The notes under the pieces: model-generated
Seen by the model: only the letters and a program-made list of their open reading frames with translations
Databases searched by the model: none
Told to the model about the DNA's origin: nothing
Part shown: piece by piece, positions 6,898 to 15,084 of the stretch
How positions within the stretch are numbered: position 1 is the stretch's first letter
Layout of the letters: each line of letters begins with the position of its first letter
Translations under genes and position numbers: made by a program
Origin: a virus
Length of the DNA: 31,727 nt
IMG/VR virus record: IMGVR_UViG_3300013005_000111
Span: 1 to 31,727 of that record
Strand: one strand, 5' to 3'

Positions 6898-8733
6898 TTA
6901 TAAAATGTTGTTTTCATCTAACATAGTACCAGCATCTGAATCAGTTTGTGATATTTTACTAGATTTCAATGATTCAGTAATAATTGATACTGCTCGTTTT
7001 TTAGTTTTTAACTGTTTAAGCATTCGACTTTCAACTGCAACAGCACCGGCTTGATTTTTAAATTTTGGATCGGGCTGAAAAGCTGTTTTTTGATTTTCTG
7101 GATTGAAATCTTGTTTCAATTGTTTTGCACCTGTCGGATCCCATCCAAATTCATTTTTATGTTGACCAAATTTAATTCCTTCTTTTGGTCGACCTCCCTT
7201 ATCTGATTCTTCATTGCTTGACATATGAGCTGTTGCCAAATCATGTGGCGTTCCAAAAGATACTCCGGTAACTGCCGGATCATTTCCTTCTGTTTCAATT
7301 TGATTTTGACGGAATCTCAATTTCAAATCTTCGATAACATTGGTTCTTTCCTGCAACCATTCTTCTTCTGACATATTGAATATGTATTCGTATATGTATT
7401 TATCAGAAACTAATTTGCTGTCTTTCATTGCATTTGCTAATGTAATTTTTTCATTCATTAATGCAACTTTTTGTTGATCGTATATAATAGATGGTGCTGT
7501 TAATTCTAATTCAAATCCAACTAATTCTTCGCCTTCGAATCCTTGTGAATATAAATGCACTATCGCAATTTTAACTAGTTCAGAACAAACAATTTTTTGA
7601 ACACGTTCAATTGTTCTAGCAAAACGAATATCCATCGAAGCTAATGTAGTTTTTCCTTCAACTGCTTCAGCATATCCTAAAAATGGTTTAGGAATTTTAA
7701 GTGCCGCCATCATTTTATCTTTGATGTATTCAATATCATCCATTCCGGTAAATGTCATACCGGGCAATGTATCAATCTGTGTAGATGATTGACCTCCACG
7801 CACTGGCAAGTAATAATCTTCCAACATATTGTTAAGATTAAACTTTAAGTTGTAATTTCCTGTTTGTGGATCAACGTGTGGAATCTTTTTCATTTTATTG
7901 ATAATTTGTTCCATGAAACTATCAACTTCATTTGTAGGAATATTACCAATATCAATTTTAAAAATACGTTTTTCTGGTGCACGCATAATTCTATGAATAA
8001 GCATTGCATCTTCCATCATCATTAATTTTTGAAATTCTTTGCGGGCTCCTTCTAACATTGATCTACCATATGGCAAAAAGTTAGAATCTGATAGCATACG
8101 GAAATGTGCAATTTCAAACACATCATATGTTGCTTGTTCTGATGCAATATTTTTGAATTTAATATCATATTCACCAGTTGCTTCATTGTATTCTTCCCAA
8201 CGCTCCATTTCATAACTAGAAAATGGTCGGGCATTTAATATTCCAATTTCATCGGCAATATCTAATTTTAAAAAGAAATCACCGTATTTGGTCATGTTTC
8301 TAATCCATGTCCATAAATTGAATTCAATGTTTAATACATCATAAAATAAATTATAAAGTATTTTTTGAATACGAGTATCATTGGTTTTAATTGTTAAAAT
8401 TTCACCAAATTGATCTGCTAGTGTTGATTCATCTGAATAAATATCTAATGCTGATGATATAATTGGATCTTTGTCCATCATTTCGTAGTCAGCATAAAGT
8501 TGCATACGGTTTTGGTGCATGTAATAGTTGGAATCATATCCACCCATTCCACCAACTCGATGTTTGTTTGCTCCGTGCAGTCTTGTATATCTATCTGCTA
8601 CTTTACTTTGACCTAAATTTCCAACTGATTGTAAGCGGTTTGTATCAACTACTCGAAGTTGATCTTTTCCATATGCTCTAACAATTACATTGGTTCTAAA
8701 TAGATTTTGTAAACGTTTTCTTAATGACGCCAT
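6898..8733 (-). CDS. 20: Portal vertex protein (T4 gp20-like)
   Basis: Forms the dodecameric portal ring through which DNA is packaged and to which the neck attaches. The 611-residue product is longer than T4 gp20 (524). The N-terminal third has the family pattern of a long polar arm followed by YADYEMMDKDPIISSALDIY, an alpha/beta wing (WTWIRNMTKYGDFFLKLDI), and FEIAHFRMLSDSNFLPYGRS before a stem region with EDAMLIHRIMRAPEKRIF. The segment ending LEDYYLPVRGGQSSTQIDTL and the KPFLGYAEAVEGKTTLASMD crown/tunnel region are also typical. The extra length is a charged, Gln/Lys-rich C-terminal tail (about 500-611). The start has only a weak AAAGAAA ribosome binding site and a TATTTATA element 13 bases upstream. 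The terminase gene is directly upstream. Confidence 0.95.
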   Translation of the reverse strand: MASLRKRLQNLFRTNVIVRAYGKDQLRVVDTNRLQSVGNLGQSKVADRYTRLHGANKHRVGGMGGYDSNYYMHQNRMQLYADYEMMDKDPIISSALDIYSDESTLADQFGEILTIKTNDTRIQKILYNLFYDVLNIEFNLWTWIRNMTKYGDFFLKLDIADEIGILNARPFSSYEMERWEEYNEATGEYDIKFKNIASEQATYDVFEIAHFRMLSDSNFLPYGRSMLEGARKEFQKLMMMEDAMLIHRIMRAPEKRIFKIDIGNIPTNEVDSFMEQIINKMKKIPHVDPQTGNYNLKFNLNNMLEDYYLPVRGGQSSTQIDTLPGMTFTGMDDIEYIKDKMMAALKIPKPFLGYAEAVEGKTTLASMDIRFARTIERVQKIVCSELVKIAIVHLYSQGFEGEELVGFELELTAPSIIYDQQKVALMNEKITLANAMKDSKLVSDKYIYEYIFNMSEEEWLQERTNVIEDLKLRFRQNQIETEGNDPAVTGVSFGTPHDLATAHMSSNEESDKGGRPKEGIKFGQHKNEFGWDPTGAKQLKQDFNPENQKTAFQPDPKFKNQAGAVAVESRMLKQLKTKKRAVSIITESLKSSKISQTDSDAGTMLDENNIL

Positions 8734-8746
8734 ATTTTCTTTTTTA

Positions 8747-8754
8747 TATAAATA
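8747..8754 (-). promoter_or_regulatory. TATTTATA element upstream of the portal gene
   Basis: The coding strand reads TTATATTTATATAAAAAAG, ending 13 bases before the portal ATG. It belongs to the eight-member set of exact TATTTATA elements and is proposed as a late promoter or leader element. Confidence 0.45.
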
Positions 8755-8778
8755 TAACTAAGTACAATCTATGGTGTT

Positions 8779-10365
8779 TTATTTGATAAGCCAAGTAAGG
8801 CTTTCATCATTATAACCATTATTCCAAGTCCAACCCGTATCTTGATTGTTTCGATTACCGGTATAAATTACATTGGTGGATTTTTGAAATGATGATAAAG
8901 CTCGTTTATTTAATTCAATTCCTTGTTGTCGCAATTTCAAAGTAGAATCGCGAAGCCATAGTCCAATACAGAATGCCATGACTAAATCATCGTTATAACC
9001 TTGCTGTGATTGGGCTTTGCCATTTAGCCATATAAATACTAATAGTTCTTGTATCAGTCTCTTACTGCGAATTATAGGTGTTTTTTCACGCATATACATT
9101 TCTAATGCAGATATCATTAATGGTCTAGTACGCGTTGTAGTTGATACTCCAGGAACCATTTGGCTCTTATCTTTCATATCATAACCTTTTTTCAATTGTA
9201 CATCAGCATCGGTATATCCGTCATCTTTATATGTATAATGTAAATTTTGATAACCTCTATCTAATGCCGGTTGAATTGCGGCCCAACCAATATTTGCATT
9301 TTCAATTGCTAGCAATGCATTGTTCCATTCGGTTGCAACAGTTACTAGCATATGGCCGAATTCATTAGGTGGTATTTTTCCTTTATACTCAGCAACCTGG
9401 CGTACGTCTTGTACATCGAAAATATGAAAAGCTGAGTAATCGCCTCCATCTCCACGTGCAACGTCAGCTACTACTAAATAATCACGTTCATAGTTAGGAT
9501 ATTCCCAAACCCAATAATTTCCATCAAATCCTCGACGTTCGATCGGGTCAATAGTTTGTGCGTCATATTCTAATAATAATGGACCATCTACCACCGTGTG
9601 ACCTGAACTAACAAAGTCACAGTCACATTCCTGTGCCGCTCCACGTTCTCCTAATAAGCGAGTTTGTTCATCACGCCAATCTTGATCTCGTTCTGGATGT
9701 ACTGTCCAATGCAGTTTGACTGTATGGAATCCATTGATATCTGCCTCAGCATCTGCCCATGTTTGATGAAACCAGTTACCCACACCATTTGGTGTAGATA
9801 GTACTATTGCACCCCCACCCGTAGATAATGTAGCTTGTGATGCAATCCAAATTTCTTCAATGTTTCGAATAAATGCAGCCTCATCGACAATTAATAATGA
9901 TAATGCTTCTGAACGTGCTCCTGTACCCGCAGATGATACTGCTTTGATTTGTGAGCCATTTTTAAATTTTAGTGATAATTTATTGTCTGCTTCAATTGTA
10001 CCTTTTAACCAACTTGGCAAGTTGTCATGCATGACTCTTACTTTTGTTACAAGGTTTTTTGCAACTTCTTGTGTTGTTGCAATAACTAATACATTGAAGT
10101 CTTCATTGAATAGCATTGACCATAAAGCAAAGCCTGCCGCCAAAGTTGAAATACCCAACTGTCGTGATTTTAATATTACATTGTAACGATTATCACGCAA
10201 TTCTGTTAATGAATCTTCCTGGAATGGAAACAAATTAAATTTAATCTTTCCGCGCTTAGGATGTTGGATATAACAATAATTTCTCATAAAAAATACAGGA
10301 TCTTTAGCACACATCATGTACTGTTGCTGTATAATTTGTTTGATATTTGGTGTAGGCGTTGGCAT
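8779..10365 (-). CDS. 17: Terminase large subunit (T4 gp17-like)
   Basis: The DNA-packaging motor: an N-terminal ATPase translocates DNA into the prohead and a C-terminal RNase H-fold nuclease cuts concatemers. In the 528-residue protein (T4 gp17: 610) the Walker A motif is SRQLGIST (67-74), Walker B is LLIVDEAAF with Asp161/Glu162, and the coupling motif is LSTPNG (189-194). The nuclease domain shows VADVARGDGGDYSAF with Asp301, a downstream AIENANIG acidic motif, and the final acidic pair in DDLVMAF. All key residues are present, so it should be active. The start lies three bases after the previous stop and has only a weak ribosome binding site, suggesting translational coupling. No small terminase is obvious nearby. 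Confidence 0.97.
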   Translation of the reverse strand: MPTPTPNIKQIIQQQYMMCAKDPVFFMRNYCYIQHPKRGKIKFNLFPFQEDSLTELRDNRYNVILKSRQLGISTLAAGFALWSMLFNEDFNVLVIATTQEVAKNLVTKVRVMHDNLPSWLKGTIEADNKLSLKFKNGSQIKAVSSAGTGARSEALSLLIVDEAAFIRNIEEIWIASQATLSTGGGAIVLSTPNGVGNWFHQTWADAEADINGFHTVKLHWTVHPERDQDWRDEQTRLLGERGAAQECDCDFVSSGHTVVDGPLLLEYDAQTIDPIERRGFDGNYWVWEYPNYERDYLVVADVARGDGGDYSAFHIFDVQDVRQVAEYKGKIPPNEFGHMLVTVATEWNNALLAIENANIGWAAIQPALDRGYQNLHYTYKDDGYTDADVQLKKGYDMKDKSQMVPGVSTTTRTRPLMISALEMYMREKTPIIRSKRLIQELLVFIWLNGKAQSQQGYNDDLVMAFCIGLWLRDSTLKLRQQGIELNKRALSSFQKSTNVIYTGNRNNQDTGWTWNNGYNDESLTWLIK

Positions 10366-10368
10366 AGT

Positions 10369-10737
10369 TTACTTAGTTAGGTATATCACTACAGATGTTG
10401 TTACAACACCTCCTATAAACCAAATAGCTGGACGATCATACCATTTTGGTTTAAATAGTTTTTCTCGTTCAATATACATGTTTATATTTTCTTGCAATAG
10501 TGATACTTGTTTAGTTGTATAATTTAATTGCAAAGAATCTAATTGAATTAGTGATTTTTGTTTGTCAATCAATGATTTTTGTTCACTAATTATTTGATCA
10601 TTGATATCCGATAATTGATACAATGAATCCAACGTGAATGATATATCTATTACTTGTTCCTGAGTAAAACATGTGTCAGGTATTTGTGATAACCCAATTA
10701 CTGGTATTAACAACAATATGATCAATAAATGTTTCAT
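10369..10737 (-). CDS. Small exported protein with coiled coil and C-terminal membrane anchor
   Basis: The 122 residues show an N-terminal signal sequence (MKHLLIILLLIPVIGLSQ, probable cleavage near the Ser-Gln), a middle coiled-coil-like region rich in Gln, Leu and Ser (about 35-90), and a C-terminal hydrophobic segment (about 103-119) ending in Lys. The LSQ-style signal peptide is typical of Bacteroidota proteins. The overall topology resembles unimolecular spanins, which span the periplasm during lysis. However, I see no canonical lipobox around Cys23, so that is speculation. It overlaps the preceding membrane-protein gene by one base (TAATG), so the two are made together. Confidence 0.75.
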   Translation of the reverse strand: MKHLLIILLLIPVIGLSQIPDTCFTQEQVIDISFTLDSLYQLSDINDQIISEQKSLIDKQKSLIQLDSLQLNYTTKQVSLLQENINMYIEREKLFKPKWYDRPAIWFIGGVVTTSVVIYLTK

Positions 10738-11072
10738 TATTTTTTAGGTCTTCTATTACGCTTTGTTTTAGCTAAAATATTTTCTTTAGCGTCAGCTACT
10801 GTACGTTCTGCTACAACAATATTTTCTTTAGCAGTTTCCAATGTCTCGATTACAACTTCTTGTTTAACAATTTCTTGTTTAACTTCCTCGCGTTGTTCTT
10901 CGATTACTTCAATTTTGCCTTCGAGCTCATCTACTTGTTGTTTGTTATCTGAAATTGCTTCATCTAATTCTTCTCGCTTTTTTGTTGAATTATTATTCAT
11001 CATGAATATAGTTCCTGCGATTGCTGCAATTATTCCGATAATTGCTAGCCAGTATTTTTTAATTGTTTTCAT
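10737..11072 (-). CDS. Small membrane-anchored coiled-coil protein (111 aa)
   Basis: One N-terminal transmembrane segment (about residues 8-25, YWLAIIGIIAAIAGTIFMM) is followed by a long charged coiled coil (about 32-98, rich in Glu, Lys, Val and Ile) and a basic tail (KTKRNRRPKK). This is the shape of an inner-membrane spanin or other membrane-tethered rod. Its start lies inside the end of the zinc-ribbon gene (14-base overlap) and its stop overlaps the next start by one base, giving tight coupling of a two-gene membrane cassette just before the terminase. No holin or endolysin is visible in the window, so a lysis role is only a suggestion. Confidence 0.7.
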   Translation of the reverse strand: MKTIKKYWLAIIGIIAAIAGTIFMMNNNSTKKREELDEAISDNKQQVDELEGKIEVIEEQREEVKQEIVKQEVVIETLETAKENIVVAERTVADAKENILAKTKRNRRPKK

Positions 11073-11712
11073 GTTTATTTGATTGTTTATCTAGTTGTTT
11101 TAAAAAATTTTCTTTGAATATATTGAATTGAGATTGAACTGTTTCCTCAAATTCTTCTGGTGTCATTTTTGCAGACCATGATTCAGTTTCACCTTCTGAA
11201 TTAGTAACAAATTTAGATGCCGTCGTATATGCTTCTTTTAACATTTCAACATCTCGCTCCGCGGATGCTAGCCAAGCTAACGCATTTTCTCGAATTTTTT
11301 GTTGTTCATAGTCTTCAAATTGACCATTAACTTTTAATTCGTGTTCCATTTCAATTGTGCAGTCAAAACACATTCCATGGATTTTTTTCATTTTTTTATC
11401 TAAATGATGTGTTCCGATACACGTGCATTTTTCTTTGCGACAATTAGGAAATGTTCTTAATTCTTCACGCACTGATTGCAATGCATCTGAATTCTTTGTT
11501 TTTTTAATTCTAAAACCTTCACATTGCTCAATTATAAATGTAGTGTTAGTTGTAGGATCTGTTTCTTCCCATATATCACCAACAGCATGTTTTTCATTGG
11601 TTTTAGCAGTTGCTGCCGAATCAGAAAATCCGACAGTCTTTCTAGTTTGAAATTTGTGTGTTCCTTGTAACATTTCTGTTACTGCTTTTACATTTTGTAA
11701 CTTTTTTGACAT
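11059..11712 (-). CDS. Zinc-ribbon-like protein of unknown function (217 aa)
   Basis: The central part has clustered Cys and His residues: Cys91, Cys96, Cys98, His102, His103, Cys115 and Cys118 (a CX4CXC ... CX2C arrangement). This suggests one structural zinc site. The N-terminal ~65 residues include a beta-like VGDIWEETDPTTNTTFIIEQC segment. The C-terminal half is helical and charged with a possible coiled coil. The position, three genes upstream of the large terminase, makes a DNA-binding or packaging-related role possible, but nothing in the sequence proves it and it does not resemble T4 gp16 by eye. The start uses the same ACAAGTTATATG leader as the bS21 gene. Confidence 0.75.
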   Translation of the reverse strand: MSKKLQNVKAVTEMLQGTHKFQTRKTVGFSDSAATAKTNEKHAVGDIWEETDPTTNTTFIIEQCEGFRIKKTKNSDALQSVREELRTFPNCRKEKCTCIGTHHLDKKMKKIHGMCFDCTIEMEHELKVNGQFEDYEQQKIRENALAWLASAERDVEMLKEAYTTASKFVTNSEGETESWSAKMTPEEFEETVQSQFNIFKENFLKQLDKQSNKHENN

Positions 11713-11730
11713 ATAACTTGTTATTTAATA

Positions 11731-12516
11731 TTATTGTTGTGGTTCTGCAGGAGCATTTTCTATAGTACCTAATTTCTTAACTGCTAATTGTCGAAGCAAT
11801 TTATAAAAATTTTGCAAATCTTCAGGTTCAGCTTCTTTCAATGCTAAATTAAATACTTTTGACAATGTTTTAATTCTCGCAATATTTCCGCCATCTTCGC
11901 GTAATTGATCTACAAATTTTTCAATTGAAATGGCTTGTTTTGTTTCAGCATCCATTTCCGGTTCAGGTGCTGGTGCAGCTGGTACTTCTGGTGCTGGTGC
12001 TGCTGTTGGATCAACTGGTGCAGCTGTCGGATCAACTGGTGCAGCTGTTGGATCTGGTGCTACTTCCGGAGCTGCAGTTGGATCAACCGGGTCTTCATCT
12101 TCTGGAGCAATTTGTTCATTGATAACACGCTCGATTTTTCGACGAACATATTCTCTAACTACGCGTTCTGCCTGTTCTCTGGTTAAGTTTTCAATTTTAT
12201 CTGATAACACATCAGCTACATCTTTTGCTTCATCATCTTGTCGTTTAGCTAAACGCTTCAACGCAGTTTTTGAATCATATTCACCATTCTCTAAATCTTT
12301 ATACAAACGATCATCAGCTTCATATTTAGGAACTAGATTTCCATTATCTACTACTTCTTTATCAGTTTTACGCAATAAATTTGGTAATTTCTCACCTGCA
12401 GATTTTGGATTCATTTTTTCATCCTTATCGTCCATTGTATAATCTTTTATATCTTTGCGATAAGTAGGTTTTTTATTTTCTGGTTTTTTGTATTTGCTTT
12501 TGTGTTTTTCACTCAT
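11731..12516 (-). CDS. Protein with charged helices and a Pro/Ala repeat linker (261 aa)
   Basis: Unknown family. Residues about 1-60 are Lys-rich and basic. A helical charged region (about 65-135) contains [21 protein letters not shown] low-complexity linker (about 138-188) follows, built from DPTAAPV-type repeats and Pro/Ala/Glu. The C-terminal domain (about 190-255) is helical. The basic N-terminus with a flexible linker would fit a virion-internal or assembly protein, but this is speculation. The ribosome binding site AGGAT is nine bases from the ATG, and a TATTTATA element lies 19 bases upstream. It is followed closely by the zinc-ribbon gene. Confidence 0.75.
   Translation of the reverse strand: MSEKHKSKYKKPENKKPTYRKDIKDYTMDDKDEKMNPKSAGEKLPNLLRKTDKEVVDNGNLVPKYEADDRLYKDLENGEYDSKTALKRLAKRQDDEAKDVADVLSDKIENLTREQAERVVREYVRRKIERVINEQIAPEDEDPVDPTAAPEVAPDPTAAPVDPTAAPVDPTAAPAPEVPAAPAPEPEMDAETKQAISIEKFVDQLREDGGNIARIKTLSKVFNLALKEAEPEDLQNFYKLLRQLAVKKLGTIENAPAEPQQ
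12002..12053 (-). repeat. 21-base tandem repeat encoding DPTAAPV units
   Basis: Two adjacent 21-base units (12002-12022 and 12023-12043) differ at one base. A third diverged copy begins at 12044, and a further related stretch near 12073-12090 encodes another DPTAA. The repeat is in frame, so copy-number change would alter linker length without a frameshift. Confidence 0.85.
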
Positions 12517-12535
12517 CTGAAATATCCTATTTTTA

Positions 12536-12543
12536 TATAAATA
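12536..12543 (-). promoter_or_regulatory. TATTTATA element upstream of the 261-aa gene
   Basis: The coding strand reads AATATTTATATAAAAATAGG, ending 19 bases before the ATG at 12516, with the ribosome binding site AGGAT in between. It abuts the stop codon of the upstream 838-residue gene. Confidence 0.45.
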
Positions 12544-15060
12544 TTACCTTGCGTACTTTAATACCCCTAGTAGTTGGTTAACCGGTGCGAATGCTCCTGT
12601 AAGTTTGTATGTGTTGCCATGGAATGTAAATACAACTCCTTCGGTTGGTACAATTGAATCAAATCCTCCTAATTTTTGTATGCGACGAAGTTCTTGTTCT
12701 AGCTTTTGTACGGTAGACGGATCTCCTTTTGCTTGTAAATCTTTTATTAGTTGAGCTAGTTCCGTTTTTATTTCTTGCACAGTCTTATCTGGATTTGCTG
12801 CTAAATAATTAGTTGCATTTTGCAATACCAAAACTCCCAATCTCAAAAAGATTGATTCAAATGGCTCTAGGTTTTGTTTTTTATATTGTTTAAAATCTTT
12901 TTTGTCGAAAGCATCAACCCACGCTAAAAATTCTGGATTTGTTATTTGTTTTTTAAGAATAGATATATTTGTTGATTTGTCAGCAAATGCCCATCGATAT
13001 GTTAATGTATTAACTAGTTCGTCTGAAATTTCATAGCCTAATTGTTGAGCTTTTGTTTTAATAATATCTCGCCACCACGCTTTGTGATATTCACTGATTA
13101 AATCAGTATCTTTGAGATTGTATTTTTGTTGTAATTGATTTATTTCATTGAAAAATGCAGCTTGTTGATCTTCGAAATCATATACACGGCCTAATTTAAT
13201 ACGTTGTGGCGGAATAAATGAAAATGTTTTTTGCATATGTGCATTTGCATCTTGAATGATTTTTTGCATCATTGCACCACCGGTTAAATCAGTTTCAGTT
13301 ACTTTGCCTTTTTCATCATATTCAACTAGGTTATGAAATTGTAAGTGAGCTTTATCATATGAAATTACATTTTTAGTTGCTGGATAAATAATTTCCATGT
13401 TAGCAAATACTCGTCCATTTTTGAATATTTGATTTAGTGTATTTTCTGGAATTGATCTAAATGATTCTGTTAAATCTTCTGCACATGCTCGATATGCATC
13501 TACTACTCGTTGATAATCTTCCCCAGCTGCTGCTCCATTTTTTTCTATAGTTAATTGTTGTTTGCGCTGAAAATCTGCAATAATTTCAGGAGCCGTCATT
13601 GGATTAATTACAGTTCCAGTTCCTCGAGCAAAACCAAGTTCTCCATTTTTCCAAGTAACTTGAATATTTTGGCCATCAGTTTTTTCTGTAACTGCATTTT
13701 CAATATCTAATCGTCCAGACAATGAACGAGCTACAATTTCTTTGATATCATTGAATGTTAATCCATGATCGTCCCATGGGTGTGCCATATGACCTGCGGC
13801 GCCGCCTTCGGTAATTAACTTGTTTTCTTTAATTAGATTGCCGTTAGTCATGGCTGATTCAATTCGATATACAACTTGACTTTTATCACTCGGCACCCAT
13901 GGACGTCGTTGAGCCTTAATTGTTTTAGGAATCAATTTGATTAAACCAGTTTGTTGATTTAATGTTAACATGAATGGCATATGAAGCGGAACATCGAATT
14001 GATAATCAGAACCAATTGCTCCGGGCTTATTTTTTTGTACTTGTGCTACAATTTGATCACCATATTCATCTGCTAAATCATAAAATAAATTTTCAACGTC
14101 GTCTAAACTGATTGTTCCTTCATTTCTCGGATCATTTAAACGGTCAATAAAATGAGTAAACTCTCCTTGAAAATCTACATCAATTCCATATTCTTTAAAG
14201 AAATTATCAATGACTGGTTCAATTTCTTTTAATTCATCACGTGTAATGTAATTTTCGGTGATGATTGATTCTATTAATTTTGCGCCGGCCACTGTTTTAG
14301 CAAATTTATCAAAATCATATACAAATGATTGTCCTCTATGCTTTTCTAGATATGAACGTAAATGTTTAATTTTATCTGAGTGACGTTGTTTTTCTTTAGG
14401 ATTCATTATGGCCTCAAACACTTCTTCAACATCTTCCGTTAATGCATTTGTCCACCAGCCTACACTTAACATGGCAGTCTCTTGGATATCTTTTAAAATG
14501 TTCCAAATAGTTTTTATAGTTGATTCAGGTTGTCCTGGATATGACATTTCAAATGTTTGGTAGTCATCAATCTCTAAAGTTTGTCGAATTGTTGATGCAG
14601 ATATTGGTTGGCCGTTAGGATATAATAATGGATCGACATCTACATTTAATTCTACGGCATCTATTCCGCTTGGAATTGTTCGACCTTTTTTATCTCCAAT
14701 TGTAGCATATTTATCAACATTTGGTACAAAGTCTTTGGTTCGAACATAGTCATCGCCTTTTGTTGAAGCTGCCATTGCATAACGACCAGTTGCATCTGGT
14801 GGCAAGGCAAATAAATATTCATACGCGGCCATGATAGGCGAATTGAATTCAGTTGGTTGAATTACAATTTTAGGATTATTATTAAGTAGGTTGAATATTT
14901 TGATAGTTTTTTCACGTGTAATACCATCTCTAGGTTTTTCGCCGACTAGCAATATTACTCGTTCAACTTGAGGATCTTGTGCATATCTTTGAGCTAATGC
15001 TAAATGAGCTCCAGTTAATGGTTTAAATCCGCCTGGAAACAGTACTGTTATTTTATTCAT
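12544..15060 (-). CDS. Fusion of a cytidylyltransferase-like domain and a nucleic-acid-ligase-like adenylation domain
   Basis: An 838-residue protein with two recognisable nucleotidyltransferase domains. Residues about 1-165 have the HIGH-superfamily pattern: FPGGFKPLTGAHLALAQRY (the T-x-G-H motif reads TGAH) and the later ISASTIRQ motif, as in NMN/pantetheine-phosphate adenylyltransferases. Residues about 455-838 carry a set resembling covalent nucleotidyltransferases (RNA/DNA ligases): motif I EKTDGQN (Lys460), a motif III-like FANMEIIYP (Glu556), motif IV EGVVF (807-811) and motif V-like YKLTG (Lys819, second lysine replaced). A helical region (about 205-400) joins them. The substrate is unknown; RNA/DNA end repair or NAD-linked chemistry are possibilities. 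The start has a weak ribosome binding site and a TATTTATA element 16 bases upstream. Its neighbours are virion and packaging genes. Confidence 0.8.
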   Translation of the reverse strand: MNKITVLFPGGFKPLTGAHLALAQRYAQDPQVERVILLVGEKPRDGITREKTIKIFNLLNNNPKIVIQPTEFNSPIMAAYEYLFALPPDATGRYAMAASTKGDDYVRTKDFVPNVDKYATIGDKKGRTIPSGIDAVELNVDVDPLLYPNGQPISASTIRQTLEIDDYQTFEMSYPGQPESTIKTIWNILKDIQETAMLSVGWWTNALTEDVEEVFEAIMNPKEKQRHSDKIKHLRSYLEKHRGQSFVYDFDKFAKTVAGAKLIESIITENYITRDELKEIEPVIDNFFKEYGIDVDFQGEFTHFIDRLNDPRNEGTISLDDVENLFYDLADEYGDQIVAQVQKNKPGAIGSDYQFDVPLHMPFMLTLNQQTGLIKLIPKTIKAQRRPWVPSDKSQVVYRIESAMTNGNLIKENKLITEGGAAGHMAHPWDDHGLTFNDIKEIVARSLSGRLDIENAVTEKTDGQNIQVTWKNGELGFARGTGTVINPMTAPEIIADFQRKQQLTIEKNGAAAGEDYQRVVDAYRACAEDLTESFRSIPENTLNQIFKNGRVFANMEIIYPATKNVISYDKAHLQFHNLVEYDEKGKVTETDLTGGAMMQKIIQDANAHMQKTFSFIPPQRIKLGRVYDFEDQQAAFFNEINQLQQKYNLKDTDLISEYHKAWWRDIIKTKAQQLGYEISDELVNTLTYRWAFADKSTNISILKKQITNPEFLAWVDAFDKKDFKQYKKQNLEPFESIFLRLGVLVLQNATNYLAANPDKTVQEIKTELAQLIKDLQAKGDPSTVQKLEQELRRIQKLGGFDSIVPTEGVVFTFHGNTYKLTGAFAPVNQLLGVLKYAR

Positions 15061-15076
15061 TATATTTTTCTTTTTA

Positions 15077-15084
15077 TATAAATA
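15077..15084 (-). promoter_or_regulatory. TATTTATA element upstream of the nucleotidyltransferase-ligase fusion gene
   Basis: The coding strand reads AATATTTATATAAAAAGAAA, ending 16 bases before the ATG at 15060. The element lies immediately next to the stop codon of the 902-residue gene (15085), filling almost the whole intergenic gap. Confidence 0.45.

Noticed and set aside
10729-11082. Plus-strand frame with an apparent hydrophobic N-terminus and C-terminus
   Set aside because: It mirrors the coiled-coil gene on the minus strand, whose coupling with both neighbours is convincing.
11930-12442. Gly/Ser/Ala-rich open frame on the plus strand
   Set aside because: It is an antisense shadow of the Pro/Ala repeat region and lysine-rich codons; the composition comes from the repeat, not from a protein family.
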